Source of the DNA: Edaphochlamys debaryana
Taxonomy: Eukaryota > Chlorophyta > Chlorophyceae > Chlamydomonadales
Length of the DNA: 64,000 bases
Direction of reading: 5' to 3'
Assembly: GCA_016858145.1 (NCBI GenBank)
Contig: JAEHOE010000033.1
Coordinates: forward strand, 868,001 to 932,000
This document shows, one piece after another, positions 44,776 through 56,261 of this stretch. The notes beneath the pieces are model-generated. The model saw only the letters and a list, made by a program, of their open reading frames with translations, was not told the DNA's origin and ran no database searches. Numbering within the stretch: the first letter of the stretch is position 1; every line of letters starts with the position of its first letter. Position numbers and translations under genes: made by a program.

Positions 44776-45394
44776 AATTCGCGGTGCGTTCGTAAGGTCA
44801 GCGCCTGTGTTGCGAGTAAAGCTGCTAGTGACCGTTTGGTGCCAATAGGAAGTAAGGCGCGGAGTACAGTGGAGTGCAGTAGAAGGGCAAATATGGGTGC
44901 CACTTCATGCAACAGTCTTGATGTGGGACCGTTCTGCCCTAAGGCGAGAGGGTAGTGTGCCTTACTATCAACTGAGACCGCACTAGACAGCGTCACCTGC
45001 TGCTGTGTCTGTCGGCTGTCGAGAACCGCCCGCCGAAGCAAGGCCTTCTGCGCCTGCGACCCCTCTCCTCATAGCGCAGCCACCCATTGTTGATAGACAA
45101 GCAAGCGCGCCCACAAGAAGAATGCGGTGTTATAGCTGTGCGGGGTCAATGCTGAGGCCAACACCAGCTCGCGGCTTCTAGCCTCACGCACTCTATAGAA
45201 TCATCGCATCTTTATGGACTGAGCGCGGCTGGGCTGGTTTTCCGGTTCCTTGGTCGGAGCTAGTCCTCGTCCAACCCGCGGACGAGGAACGCCAAATGCG
45301 TGCTACAGCAAGCATACTCGTAGGTGGTACTTCCATATGGCGGCTTTGGCGTGGGCAATTGTTTCACCTGACCTGCGCGATGGCCATCGCGTAG
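44776..45394. other. Spacer upstream of the plus-strand exostosin
   Basis: Single-copy sequence after the array. It should contain the first exon of the plus-strand gene, but no start exon with a convincing donor was found. An apparent ATG at 45380 is followed four codons later by an in-frame TAG (45392-45394), best read as the intron acceptor before 45395. Confidence 0.5.
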
Positions 45395-48300
45395 GCCCTC
45401 CTCTTGGCGGCAACCCTGGAAGCTGCCTCGGGGAAGCCTTGCCCAGCTGGATGCACAAAGGAGGGCACTTGCAACGAGGAGTTGGGGAGGTGAGCCTGCG
45501 GCAGTATGGACTAAGGTCCAGCAGGGCCCCCCTTGGCCCCAAGCCTGGGGCTCGAGGGCGAGGGCAAGACGTTTTGACGTTATGCAGGCACGGACGGCGT
45601 GGTATGGCTCCAGGTGCACGAGCCTAGCCCTCTCTACTCAGCTCCTGCAGAGTGCTGACCACCTGCCGCGTGTCCCAGCGAGGGCCTGGCCTGTGCCTGG
45701 GTGGCGACCTCGTCCGACCTGCCCCTGCACCGCAGATGCGACTGCCCACGGCACCTCTCTGGCCCGGTCTGCGGAACGAAGCTGAGCTCAAAGGAGCTCG
45801 AAGAGCGGTGCAACGAGATGGAGTTTGAGGGCAACATGCAGAGATGCGTTTCCGAGTCCAACCCGTGCCTCCACGGGTGTGGAGACGGCGGGGAGTGCAT
45901 TTCCGGGTTCTGCAAGTGCGAGCCGGGTAGGTGGGGGGCACAGATTAGGGCCCACAGGAGGTCCCAGGCCAGGGCCCAAGGGAGTGAGGTTCTGCAAGTG
46001 CAAGCCGGGTGCGTGCGCGACAGCGGGGCGTGCGCCGTGGCCAGAAGGAGCTATCGGGGAGGCAGCTGCGGGCGAGGGTGTGGGGCAGGCGGCCAGGGTA
46101 ACCCCGAGTGAGAGCATGGAGGCTAGGCCAAGGGATTGATGAAACAGCCACCATAGGGACTTGGTGTTTGCCCTGTGAAGCCCCATGCGCTCGAGTGACT
46201 GAGCCTGCGATGACGCGTGTGGCCCCCAGGACACTTTGGTGCCGACTGCTCGCTGTCGCTGGGCAGGGACGGCAAGCCGCAGCTGCTAGCGGGCCGGGGC
46301 TACACGCCGCGGTCCCGGGGCCCACGTGTGTACATGTACGAGCTGCCGCCGGAGTTCACCACGTGGTGCGTGTGGCGTACGGGGAGTCTGCACGTTGGGA
46401 CCCCAGGGATTACACCGCTGTCACAAAAAGGGCAGCAGAGTAACTGCAAGTGACCTGCATTACTGCCCAGGCCCAAGGTCTGGCTTTCCATGCTGACCAA
46501 GAGCAACTGCCTCGGTTCTGGCTTGCAGGCGCAATTGGGCCATCCTCGACCGCCCCACAACCCACCACTTCATCGAACGGCTGACTGCCACGGGCGCACG
46601 GTGCGTTCTGGGTCCCTACGGTGTTGCCCCTCTTCCGCTGTCGCTGACGGCAGGGAAGGGCGGGAAGGGGCGGGGGGGGGGGGGGGACGCAGCTACAGCG
46701 CGGCTACACGCAGCTAGGCATGCGCGTGCCGCGCCCACCCCCCTTCGTGTCACGGGTTAGTACCCTTGGAGCTCAGAGGCTGGTCATAATGAGCACGAGG
46801 CCTGACCTAGGGGCTCGTTACCATGACCACTTTTCTATCTCCCGCCGCCTAGGCTGGCCGAGTGGACCAGGAAGACCGGCACTTCCATCTCGCAACCAAA
46901 ACCCTGTCTGTGTGCCAACACATACTGCCGGTGGCCTCTCCCTTGCTCTGCCCTCTTGCTACCGTTCCCAGGGTTGCTGACGGGGACGACGCCGACTGGT
47001 ACTTCATCCCGCTCATCCTCCGCGGCTCGGGGGACTATGGGCGCATCAACGCGACCATAGACTACATTCGGTCCACGCACCCCTGGTGGTAAGCGCGCCA
47101 CCCACTGGTCCCTGACGGGTTGGAAGCTGACCGGGTCTCTGATGCCGCTTCCTATGCTGACAGCTAGCTGTTCACAGGTTGCTAGCGCAGGACGCTGGCA
47201 GTGGCTGGTCCCGAATCGCTCAGGCCGCGCTTGGGTTCGCACTCTTCCCATTGTCTTAACTGATGTTGTCCTCCCTCACCCCATGCCCTTCCCAAAGGAA
47301 CAAAACGCTGGGGCACCGGCACTTGGTCTTCGCGTTGGGTAAGCGGGCAGCAAGAAACGTGCAACGCGCCTTGAGCCCGGGGGGGCTTGCAGCCCACTTA
47401 GGGCGGGCGTGATTCAGCGGGGCGTGCAGGAGGCGGGCCTGTCACGGTGGTGCTCGTGCGCTGTCTTGCATGCAGGTGACATGGGGCGAGTCGAGTCCGA
47501 GGACCCAGCAAGAGCCAGCAGCTTGCACCCACACAACAGCTCGCATAACGCGTTGAAGGTGAGGACCAAGCCGAGAGGCTTGCCACATTTGGGGGGCGCA
47601 GCGCGCCGCCTCAGCGCTCGGCGTGTCAAGATCTGACCTGAAAGCTTGTTGCCTTCCCAAAATGACAGGTGAAGGCTTGGGAGAACATGACCTGGATCTC
47701 ACACTGTAAGATCCGGGGCGGCTGGGATCGGGTGTTATGGCGGGCTGGCAGCCAAAGCCTCTGCTAGTCGTCCCTGTATTGAGCAAGGAACGCTTGTCCC
47801 ATCCCTCAGGGGGCCTGCACACGGACCGAGTGCCCTGGGGCTTCTCGCATCGCAATGCCACCGACATGTGAGTGGGCCCCATCCCGCCTTTCCACGCTGG
47901 ACTGCACGCATTGCAAAACAATGAGCACTATGAATTGAGGGGACCACACTGAACCTCCTGCGTGTTGCCTTCCGTGTGCCTATTCCCGCCGTACAGTGTG
48001 ATCCCGCCGTACATCACGCCAAACAAGCTCAAGACGCTGGGGCTGCTCTTCAGCCGCCACCACCCCAAGTTTGAGGTCAAGGCGCCTAAGGAGATCCGGA
48101 AACGCCACGGGCCCGTCTTCTACTTTGCCGGGTGAGTCAGCGCCGCCGGCACTGCCGTACAAGGCCTGTCGGTCAAAGCTGCCCCACGCGGCCCCTGCCA
48201 GCATGCCCTAGCACGATGTATAGCAACATTTAACGGATCTCCAACAGCTGTCCTTGAACTCACCGCGCCCCTTGAATTTCTTCCCTCCACGTTTGACGAC

Positions 48301-50078
48301 CCCGCAGCCGCATCTGTGGCGATCGTCAGAAGCCGGTGCTCGGGGGCAAGGGCCCCCACTGCCACCTGGTCAACAACCTGACCAACTCCTACTCGGGCGG
48401 CACACGGCAAACGGTAAGGGGGCCGGGGCGAGTGGTCCCCAGGGGCCGGCTTGCGCCTTGTCCGCTCTGCCAAGGGGCCCTTTCTGCTGGTGTATGTTGG
48501 GGCTGGGTGTCACGGGCACGGGGACGGTGTTCTGAGCTCTCCTTTCTCGCCAGCTTCAGAAAGATAACCATGCGCCGCACTGCTCCCGCGCAGGTGCATT
48601 ACTATCACTACAAAAGGTGGGTGAGGCACGCGCCGTACAACTCGGTTCCGAAGCACTGGCGATGACGCCCTTGGGGGCGGTGAGGGACGGCCTTTGTTGC
48701 CCTCTATTCCCTGTTCGGCAGCACCTTGACACGCCTGATTGCGAACTATGTACCACACACAGGAAAGGGTACTTTGTGCAACACGCTGACGACAAGTATG
48801 GGGAACACATGCTGACCGCCAAGTACTGCTTCGGTGAGGGCTGTTGCCGTCATGCATAGGCTAGGTGGGGGGTGTGCGCAACCATAAAGTGAGCCCTCAA
48901 ACGCGCACCCCCTTGCATATGTTCACGATCTCCTTTTCCCTGCCCCAGGACCCATGGGCGGTGGGCACGGCCAACGGCAGGTGAGCGGAGGCAAACGGAG
49001 GATGGACACAGACCAGACTGGCTGCGATGAGTGGTTGACACTAGACATCCACTAAGATAGGCAAGGCGGCCGGCTCCCGTGCCACCTTACCACCGTGCCA
49101 CTGTGCGCTTTGAGCCGTGCGTGTGAGCACGGCTTAGCAAACCCGACCTTAGCCCGACCCAAACCAGCCCGGTTGTTCGCGGTCCCATGTGAACAGGCCC
49201 TAGAACGTGGCGGGCCCCACTCTCTGGGTCAATCACCACTTGCAGCCTTGCCTTGCCCCTGCAAACCTGAACCCACCACGGCCAACCCCTGCTCCCCATA
49301 CCCTCAGATCCAGGCTGCCATGGTGGGATGCTTGCCCGTCGTCATATCCGATTTCGTTCTGGAGCCCTTTGAGCCCTTTCTGGACTGGAACAAGTTCGGG
49401 GTACGGGTGGCGGAGAAGGACATTCCCCGCCTGCACACGATCCTTGGGTCCATCAGCAAAACGGTAGGCCCGACTCCCTACGAGGGTGGTGTTTCCTGCC
49501 CTGGCCGTTCCCTTACGTGCCCCGTCCGCTGTCTCCCATACTCCACCACAACTTTCGCTGGGGTCACTTGCTGCACCTTGCAGGAATACGAACGCAAGCT
49601 CTCTCGTCTACGGTGCGCGGCGCAGCACCTGACCTTCAGCACCGTCATGGGGGCTCTGATGGGCGAGAGCGGGCGCTTCGACGTGTTCGAGACGGTGCTC
49701 GAGATCCTGCGGGCCAAGGCGGAACACCCTGACGTGCCGCCCGAGAAGCTACGGTCCGTGGATCCCCGCCTGGACGCGTTCCTGGACTGCCGCGGCGATG
49801 AGGACGAGAGAGCGGCGGATGCGGCGGCCCGGGCACTCGCGCAGCGCAGCAGGAAAGCCGGCGTGGGGAGCAGTGGCCCGATTGTGCTGGCCGGGGCTGC
49901 GGAGGGTGGGATTGGCGCCGGCCAGCGGCTGTGCAGCGTCTCCCCGCTGGACGAGGACGCTCCAGGGGTGGCCATGTGCGCGCAGCTGCACCTCAGGCAG
50001 ACTGACCCGCTGCACGGCGGCCTCATGTGTGCGCGCACGCCCCTGGACCCCGTGGCTTGCCCCAGGCCCTGGTCCTGA
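45395..50078 (+). CDS. EGF-domain exostosin-type glycosyltransferase (GT47), plus-strand paralogue, 5' end unresolved
   Basis: Paralogue of the gene at 25984-31960 with the same intron positions. Exons: 45395-45489, 45736-45926, 46230-46365, 46529-46600, 46972-47088, 47298-47338, 47476-47558, 47669-47705, 47810-47867, 47997-48131, 48308-48413, 48594-48616, 48763-48833, 48949-48980, 49308-49463, 49584-50078. These total 1848 nt (615 aa plus stop). The model opens with ALLLAATLEAASGKPC, resembling the end of a signal sequence, then EGF-like cysteines (CDCPRHLSGPVCG ... GECISGFCKCEPGHFGADC). Exostosin motifs follow: PRVYMYELPPEF, DADWYFIPLILRGSGDYG, FYFAGRICGDRQ, YSGGTRQT, KYCFGPMGGGHGQRQ, GCLPVVISDFVLEPFEPFL and VRVAEKDIPRLHTIL. 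These match the PF03016 fold, which adds sugars to glycoproteins or glycans in the secretory pathway. The acceptor sugar is unknown. Intron 3 is only 163 bp and lacks the hAT element of its paralogue. Confidence 0.9.
45990..46384 (+). repeat. Segment copied from the array / minus-strand paralogue
   Basis: From TTCTGCAAGTGCAAGCCGGG onward, this interval matches the reverse complement of about 31290-30895 at near identity. It includes intron 2 and the whole PRVYMYELPPEF exon, while flanking exons are clearly diverged. The tail of the EGF exon is present twice: once as the real exon end (45905-45926) and once here inside intron 2. Confidence 0.8.
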
Positions 50079-50117
50079 TGGGGCCTGACCAGGCCCTGGT
50101 CCTGATGGGGCCTGATC
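50066..50117 (+). repeat. Tandem duplication across the exostosin stop codon
   Basis: AGGCCCTGGTCCTGATGGGG followed by CCTGA occurs twice in succession. The first copy contains the stop codon at 50076-50078. The second adds an untranslated duplicate. Confidence 0.8.
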
Positions 50118-51726
50118 GGGGGGCTGCCGCTCTGCAGGCGCCCACGCTTTGATGTAGGTTGGAGGGGATCCGTTCAGGTGGCAGGGCAGCGCGCCCGGCG
50201 GATACATGGATGCACGGACCATGCCCACCCTCCGGCACGAGCGAGTGTGGGCGCCTGGGAGAAGGGGCGTATGTAGGGCGGGCAGGTGGCCCCTAGCTTG
50301 GGGATGCATGGCGGGTTGGTGGGCGGTTCATACATGGACCCGGGGGAGGTGGCGCTGCGATGCGCGCCGATGGGGCTTGTGAGGAGCGGGGCGGGGGCAA
50401 GATGAGCATGCGCTGAGTGAGTGTGTTCCTGGTGTGTTGGTGGCTGGCAGAGAGAAGCATTTACCTAGGGAGACCGAGATCTGATCAGTAGATGTGGTAC
50501 CCAGGCAGGGAAGTCCTGCTCCGCTGGGACATGCAGGCACTTAAGGAATTGGAGCGGCTGTTGCTTGGCAGTGATTACTGGTATACCGTGAGCTGCATCA
50601 AGTTGACTGAGGAGAGGACATTTGTTAAATATGTACGGTTGACAGGAACATGCAACCGTCTCGATTCGTCCAGCCCCTCTGCCCGCACAGCGCCTTGGGG
50701 TGAGTGATGCAGCTCCTTGGGGTTGAAGCCAAGCGCAATTGAGCGCAGCGCACGATGGCACGCGTGGCTCCAGGCCCCCAGCGCCTTGAGGTGAGTGGCA
50801 CGTGCAAAATCCAACGGCACGGCTTGTGCGCGCATGCACCAGTCCTCGGTGGTTACAATGAGGGACCCCTGAGGAGGTCTAAGCGCAGAACGCTCCGACC
50901 GGCTGGTCGACCACACGGGCTTGCACCAGGCCGCCTTGGCTAAGCGGGACGCTTCTCGAGGAAGCGCCTAGGGTCGGGGGTAGTTGACTCGCTGGCCACC
51001 CATTCAGGCCCGGCCCCCGGCCCAAGCGCCCCACCAGGCGTCTCTCGCCATCGGCCCGGACCGATGACTGAGCAGTGGTGATTTGGGGAGGCGGACCTCT
51101 TCCCTCGTAGAGGTAGTGACCGACACAGACTCCCCGTCAGTTGGCGCGCTGCTCCTCTCGCACGGAGAAGCCCGACTGCCCGACGCCAAGCAGTCGCGCA
51201 CCTCTCCCCCGCCCGGCAGCCCCGCGATAGTCCGTGCGTGACCATGCATGTCGGTCGACTCCCCAGTCGACAGACCGCAGCGACCGCACAGGCCACAACA
51301 GCCCTGTGCCTGTGAAAACACAGGTTGGCAGCTTGGATATCTCGAAAGCGACGGTCTCGCGATCAGACGGCCGGCAGACCGACCCAGCGACTCGCCAGCG
51401 GCTGCCAGTCGACGTCAACGCACTATCCCTGCTTCTGAGACAGCAGAGAAAGTCTGTTTGCCGATTGGCTATGATGGCCTCAAGCTCCTGCACTAGATCG
51501 ACACCACCTCGCGTTACTCGCTCATAGAAGCTCGTGGCGGGCGTAAAGTGCGCTGCTGAGCAAGCCGCGGCTGCCGACGCATAGGTAGTTTGCCCACATA
51601 TCTAGGCGACTGGCTCACGCAGGCGCTGTGCCTTAAGCAGTCGGTGCTGTGAGCACAACAGCGCGTTCGCCGGTCTTGCGATACACAGCCAGCGAACCAC
51701 CGCGTCACATAGGAACTAGGGTATAC
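50118..51726. other. Intergenic region, no gene recognised
   Basis: 3' flank of the exostosin and 5' flank of the next gene. A minus-strand open frame at 50575-50916 (113 aa, ending DFARATHLKALGAW...) has plausible protein-like composition but matches nothing I know. Near 51250-51275 there is a small GTCGAC-containing inverted repeat (GGTCGACTCCCCAGTCGACAG, 21 bp total, inner part palindromic). Confidence 0.4.
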
Positions 51727-54700
51727 ATGCTTCACAAAGGCGGGGCGGCGGTTCGCGCCGCACTGCTGATTTTGCCTTTCTTCCTCGGGCCTTGCGCTGT
51801 GGACGCCGGGGGCGGCTACACCATTTACAATGACATCTATAACCACTGGCACGTAAGGAGCTTGGGGTACACGGCGTCCAGGGTTTGGGGGGATGGGATG
51901 TCTGTCAACCCATCGGAAGCGTCGGAAGCAACCTGACCAGCCGTCATTCGCAGCTAGGCAGGGATCTCGTGGGTGGGGTCGTTGAGCCGGATAGCGGGAA
52001 GTGGACATACAGTCACGACCATCCACGAAGGCAGAGCACTCGCCCCCTCCACGCCGTTGGCCCAGCCGGCCCAGCCCCCCCTGCCTTCGCACCCGACATG
52101 CATACGGCAAGGGGAGCCAGTAGAGGCAGCCATAGCCATGCAGGGCAAGGACTAGAGACAGCAGCACACAAGCCTCGAAGGGGCCCGGGGCCGGCTTCCG
52201 TCTGCGGCTTGCTCAATGACCGCGACGGCGCGTCAACCCCTTCTTCCGCCTCCCCCCAGGTGTTTGCCGGTGTCATAGCGGCGGTGCGGAAGCACATCGA
52301 CCCCCGACCGGACCTGCTGTGGATGGCGGAGAGGGACCTCAAAGCTCCAGAGCACAAGGTGGGCACCTTTCTGCTCATTCGAGCCCCGTTTGGTGTGGTG
52401 AACACGCATGCACATACCGGTGGCTGGGTCTGGTGGGGGGCGGGCGGGGTCCAGGGCGGTCCAGGGGCTTCGGGCGGCGCTAGGGGCGAGGCGCAAGGCG
52501 GTGGCAAGTCGTCTACGCTTCCCGGTGAGAGAGTGAGGGCATGCACAGTGCGACTGCACTGAGGCTTGCCCGGGGCTGAGGTTGGGACGGGGTTGTGGCG
52601 TGGGCGCGTCATGGACGGCACGTGGAGCAGCACAATCCGGAACGTGAAATCGCGGGCGCAGCCGCGTCGGCTCATTGCTTGCTGGACAAGCTGCTGCCAG
52701 GGCACTGGGCTGAACAGGGGCCAGAAGCGTCGATTGCACGCTAGTACCCACCATGGGGCCGCCAAAAATGAACGGAAGACAGTCCTCACCCGCCATGGGC
52801 CATGGCACGGCTCGTCGGTTGCTGACGGTCCGGGGCGCCGGAACCCCCTAACTGCCAGGGGGCTGACGGCCTCAGATGATTAGCCTTTGACAGACATCGG
52901 GCCTGGGGTTGTGGGGCCGAAGAAGAGGGAATGAGGGCAGCCGGCAACTCGGTGTCACGGCATGCAGTCAGGTGGCGTAGGTCTCTGGAGCTGGCTCGGC
53001 GTCCGGGCAGGTACCGGTACCGGGAGGCAGCCAGAGCCCTTGTTTGAGCTCTCATTGGGCACAATGGGGATCAAAGGGTCTCGGTTTCTGCTTTTGGGGG
53101 CTCGCTTAACTCGCTCCTACCCGGTATCGTAGGACCAAAGCAACCTGGGGATCACGGGATGGGGCGTGCAGATGGTGTAACCCATAAGGGATGAGTCGGG
53201 CTGGACACGGCTGAGTGCGTGGCCCCCCCCTCACCTGCATCCCCACAGGATCCACCCTACGGCCTGCAAGAGTGGCTGGGGGATACGGCGGGCGCCAAAA
53301 CGCTGGCGGACTGGCGGCACATAGAGTTTGTGCGCAACCCCAAAACGGGGATGGCCAGGGACGTGAACGTGGTGCTCAAGTCGGAGCTCACGTGGGGTCC
53401 CGTGGACACCCTCGTCTGCGGTGGGTGGGTGGGTGGGTGGGTGGGCGACTGGGTGGGGCCAGTGGGGTGCCCCGCTGCGACTCGTGAGCTGGGCAGCGGT
53501 GCAGGACTCAAGGCGCGGGGACCGTAGGGAGGAGGCTGCCGAGTGGGAGGCACGGGCCTGTTAGGGGCCAAGGGCGGGGGGGGGGGGGCGCACCCTTCGC
53601 ACAAGGGCCCAGACACGCATGAAAGCAGGCAGGACCCTACATGGGCAGGGGGCGAGCACGGCGATGGAGGGCGCCGTTGCGTGTAGTGGTGGGATACCGT
53701 AGCTGAGATATGCGAGGGCGTGGGGTCGATGGGGCCACCAGGGCGACGGGGCCACGAGGGGTGACGGCCTGGGCGATGGCCGTGAGAGCCCCTGCCAGAC
53801 CCGTAATAGGCGGGTGTGCACTGACGCTAGGAGCAGGACACGCTGACGTCGGCAGGTCCAAGCCAGGCCCAAGAGGATTCAATATCGCGACGCTTCAACT
53901 CGCCGCCCGTTTCAACCCATTTCCTTGCAGTGAGCCCCGAGCTGGACGAATACAAGGTGGGGCGCTGCGAGTTTGTGATGTGCCCGGTGTACGCTCCTTG
54001 CGTGGGCCTTCCTGAGCGCTGGCCCAGGGAACGGCTGGGCTTGGGGGCGTTTGGAGGAAAAGCTGGACTGCTGCAATACCAAAGCAGCGGGGTCGCCGGG
54101 GATGCGTGAAGGAAAGTTGTGCAACTTTGCCTCCCGGTGCACATCTCAACGGCGGTGTTGCAGGGGGCTTTGGAGTCCGGCAGGGGTGAGGCCCGCCGGA
54201 TGCCCTGAATGCCGCCCGGCCCCCTCCGTCCCTCCCCCTCTGCAGACCTGTGCGTACGCGGCCAAGTACCTCAAGGCCAAGAGCGTGATTGCGCTGGTGG
54301 GGGCCTAGGGAGGCTGGGGGGACCTCACGGGGGGTCGTGGTGGGGCCTTGGAAGGGGCTGGTGGAGGCCTCAGGGCGGCTGGGGGGGCGGCTGGGGGGGA
54401 GATCAGGGGCCCTGGGCACAGACAGGCGACGGGAGTGATTCGGTGATAAGCGCAATTACACCTTGGCGGCCCTCAGATCCACCGAGGCGACTTCATCTCG
54501 CCGTCATCCTGGTTCCTGGATATGCGGAATCACAAGGAGGAGATCCCCGTACACTTGGTCGCGATCGTACCCCACGTGGTCACGTCAGCAAAGTGAGAAG
54601 ATGGGGCAAGTGCGGACTGGGTTCGGAGGGCCCAGCAGTGGACGTTAGGTGCTCATCGGCACAGGGTGGGCAAACGGGTGTCCGTCTTGCCACTACCGGT

Positions 54701-56261
54701 ATCAACACCTGACACGCGGCCCTGGCCCTCCCCTCGTGCGGCTCGCTTTCCAGCCACACGCTCAAGGGCAGCCGCCCACTCGATTGGGCCATGATGGTGG
54801 CGCCGTACACCTCGCCGCAGCCCTGCAAGAGCAAGGACTGCATGACGGGATTCGTGGTGCAGGTGCGTACGGCACACACTGCTTGCAACGATGCTATACG
54901 GACAGGTGTACGGTCCCGGCTACATGTGTAGCGCATGATGACTGAGTGGCTCTTGCGAGACTTGACGGGGCGAGGCGGCCATGCGCTCTCAATGTGTCTC
55001 ACCTGCCACGCACAACGGCCTCCGCCACACCACAACAGGGTTCGTTGCGCCACCGATCTGGAAACCTGAAGGAAGGCTTCATCCGCGACTACGACTCCCT
55101 CTGGAGGCAGATGCGCACCAAAGAGGCCAGCAGCGTCCGCGTCAAGATCCTCGGCAGGGTGAGAGGCGTGGCGACATGCCAGAGCAGGCTGAATACCGTA
55201 GACCGGAGCTGGGGCCGGGGTCTGCGTGATATCAGGGCCAGAGAAGTTGTGGCACTAAGTATGCTACGCGATTCGACCTACGATACTACCCCAGGGCATC
55301 AAGAAGGATCTGGGCATCCCCAAGGCCCTGGAGGACCGGGTGGACTACTACAGCGGCATCCCCTTCCCGGTGGGCCCGGGGTTGGGCCCGGGGTGGGCCC
55401 GGGGTTGGGCCTGGTGGGGGCCTGGGAGTGGGCAGGGTCTGTGGCGTGTGGGACGCAGAGAGGGGGCGTCTGAGCTAACTTCCCTCCCTTCCGCCCACCC
55501 CCCAGGAGTATTGGGAGCTGATTGATAAGAGCTATGCGCTGGTGCCCTTCCATAACACACCCCAGGTACGGGGGAGAGTGGGGCAGAGGGCGTACAGCGG
55601 CGGAAGACGGGGGCATGTTGTGTCATACACATTCTCCCATTCCCCCTCTCCCTCCCCCCCCCAGTACTACACCATGCGCTGCTCGTCCACCGTACTGGCC
55701 TCACTGACCACGTGCGTGCCCCTCATCGCGGACGATCAACTGCTCGAGGCGTACTACATGTTCAAGTGAGAGCGCGAATGCAGAAACCTCTAGACTTTTG
55801 AGTGCACATTGTGCTCGTGCCGTCCTCCTCGCAATCCGCATTGTGGTGACCCTTCCCCTTCACGCGCTTCGCCTCCCCTCCACCCCCCAGGAAGGAGCAC
55901 GTGTACTACCAGGCGTCGGGGGAGAGCGAGATGGACGTCATGAAGCGGGTGGGGTGGGGTGGGGGACTTCGTTTAGACCCCTGGTCTTCAACCCTTGTCG
56001 TTGCTCGCTATCCCACGGTCGCCGTGCGACTAGCTCGCCAAGACGCCGACGCGTGCACCCCACGCTCGACCTTGTCCTCTATCTTAATCCCTTTCCCGCC
56101 TCTCCCCACTCCAGGTGATGGCCCTTCCCGAGAAGGAGCTCTTGGCCAAGCGGGCGGCCGTGTGCAAGCTGAGGGACGAGCAGCTGAAGCGGGGGGCGGG
56201 CGTGATGGAGGAGCTGGTGGCGTCGGGGGCGCGGAGGGCAGCGCGGAGGGCGCTGCGATGA
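51727..56261 (+). CDS. Secreted/lumenal glycosyltransferase-like protein, paralogue A
   Basis: Thirteen exons: 51727-51852, 52260-52358, 53249-53420, 53931-53956, 54246-54296, 54477-54592, 54754-54862, 55039-55158, 55295-55369, 55506-55565, 55665-55765, 55891-55948, 56115-56261. These total 1260 nt in frame, 419 aa. The start is followed by a signal peptide (MLHKGGAAVRAALLILPFFL, then GPCAVDAGG) and by the motif YTIYNDIYNHWHVFAGV. Further blocks are DLLWMAERD, SELTWGPVDTLVC, EIPVHLVAIVPHVVTSANHT, FIRDYDSLWRQM, EYWELIDKSYALVPFH and YYTMRCSSTVLASLTTCVPL followed by IADDQLLEAYYMF. The last block resembles the nucleotide-sugar-binding C-terminal half of GT-B glycosyltransferases, so I suggest a glycosyltransferase-like role, but I cannot name a CAZy family. 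A basic, Ala/Arg-rich tail (SGARRAARRALR) ends the protein. It is tandemly duplicated at 57777-61201. Confidence 0.85.

Noticed and set aside
45380..45394. ATG-GCC-ATC-GCG-TAG as a signal-peptide start with stop readthrough.
   Set aside because: The minus-strand paralogue has an intron acceptor at the same position, so the TAG is most simply the AG acceptor.
50575..50916. 113-codon minus-strand frame with protein-like composition.
   Set aside because: No family, no splice partners and no start context recognised; kept only as a note in the intergenic entry.
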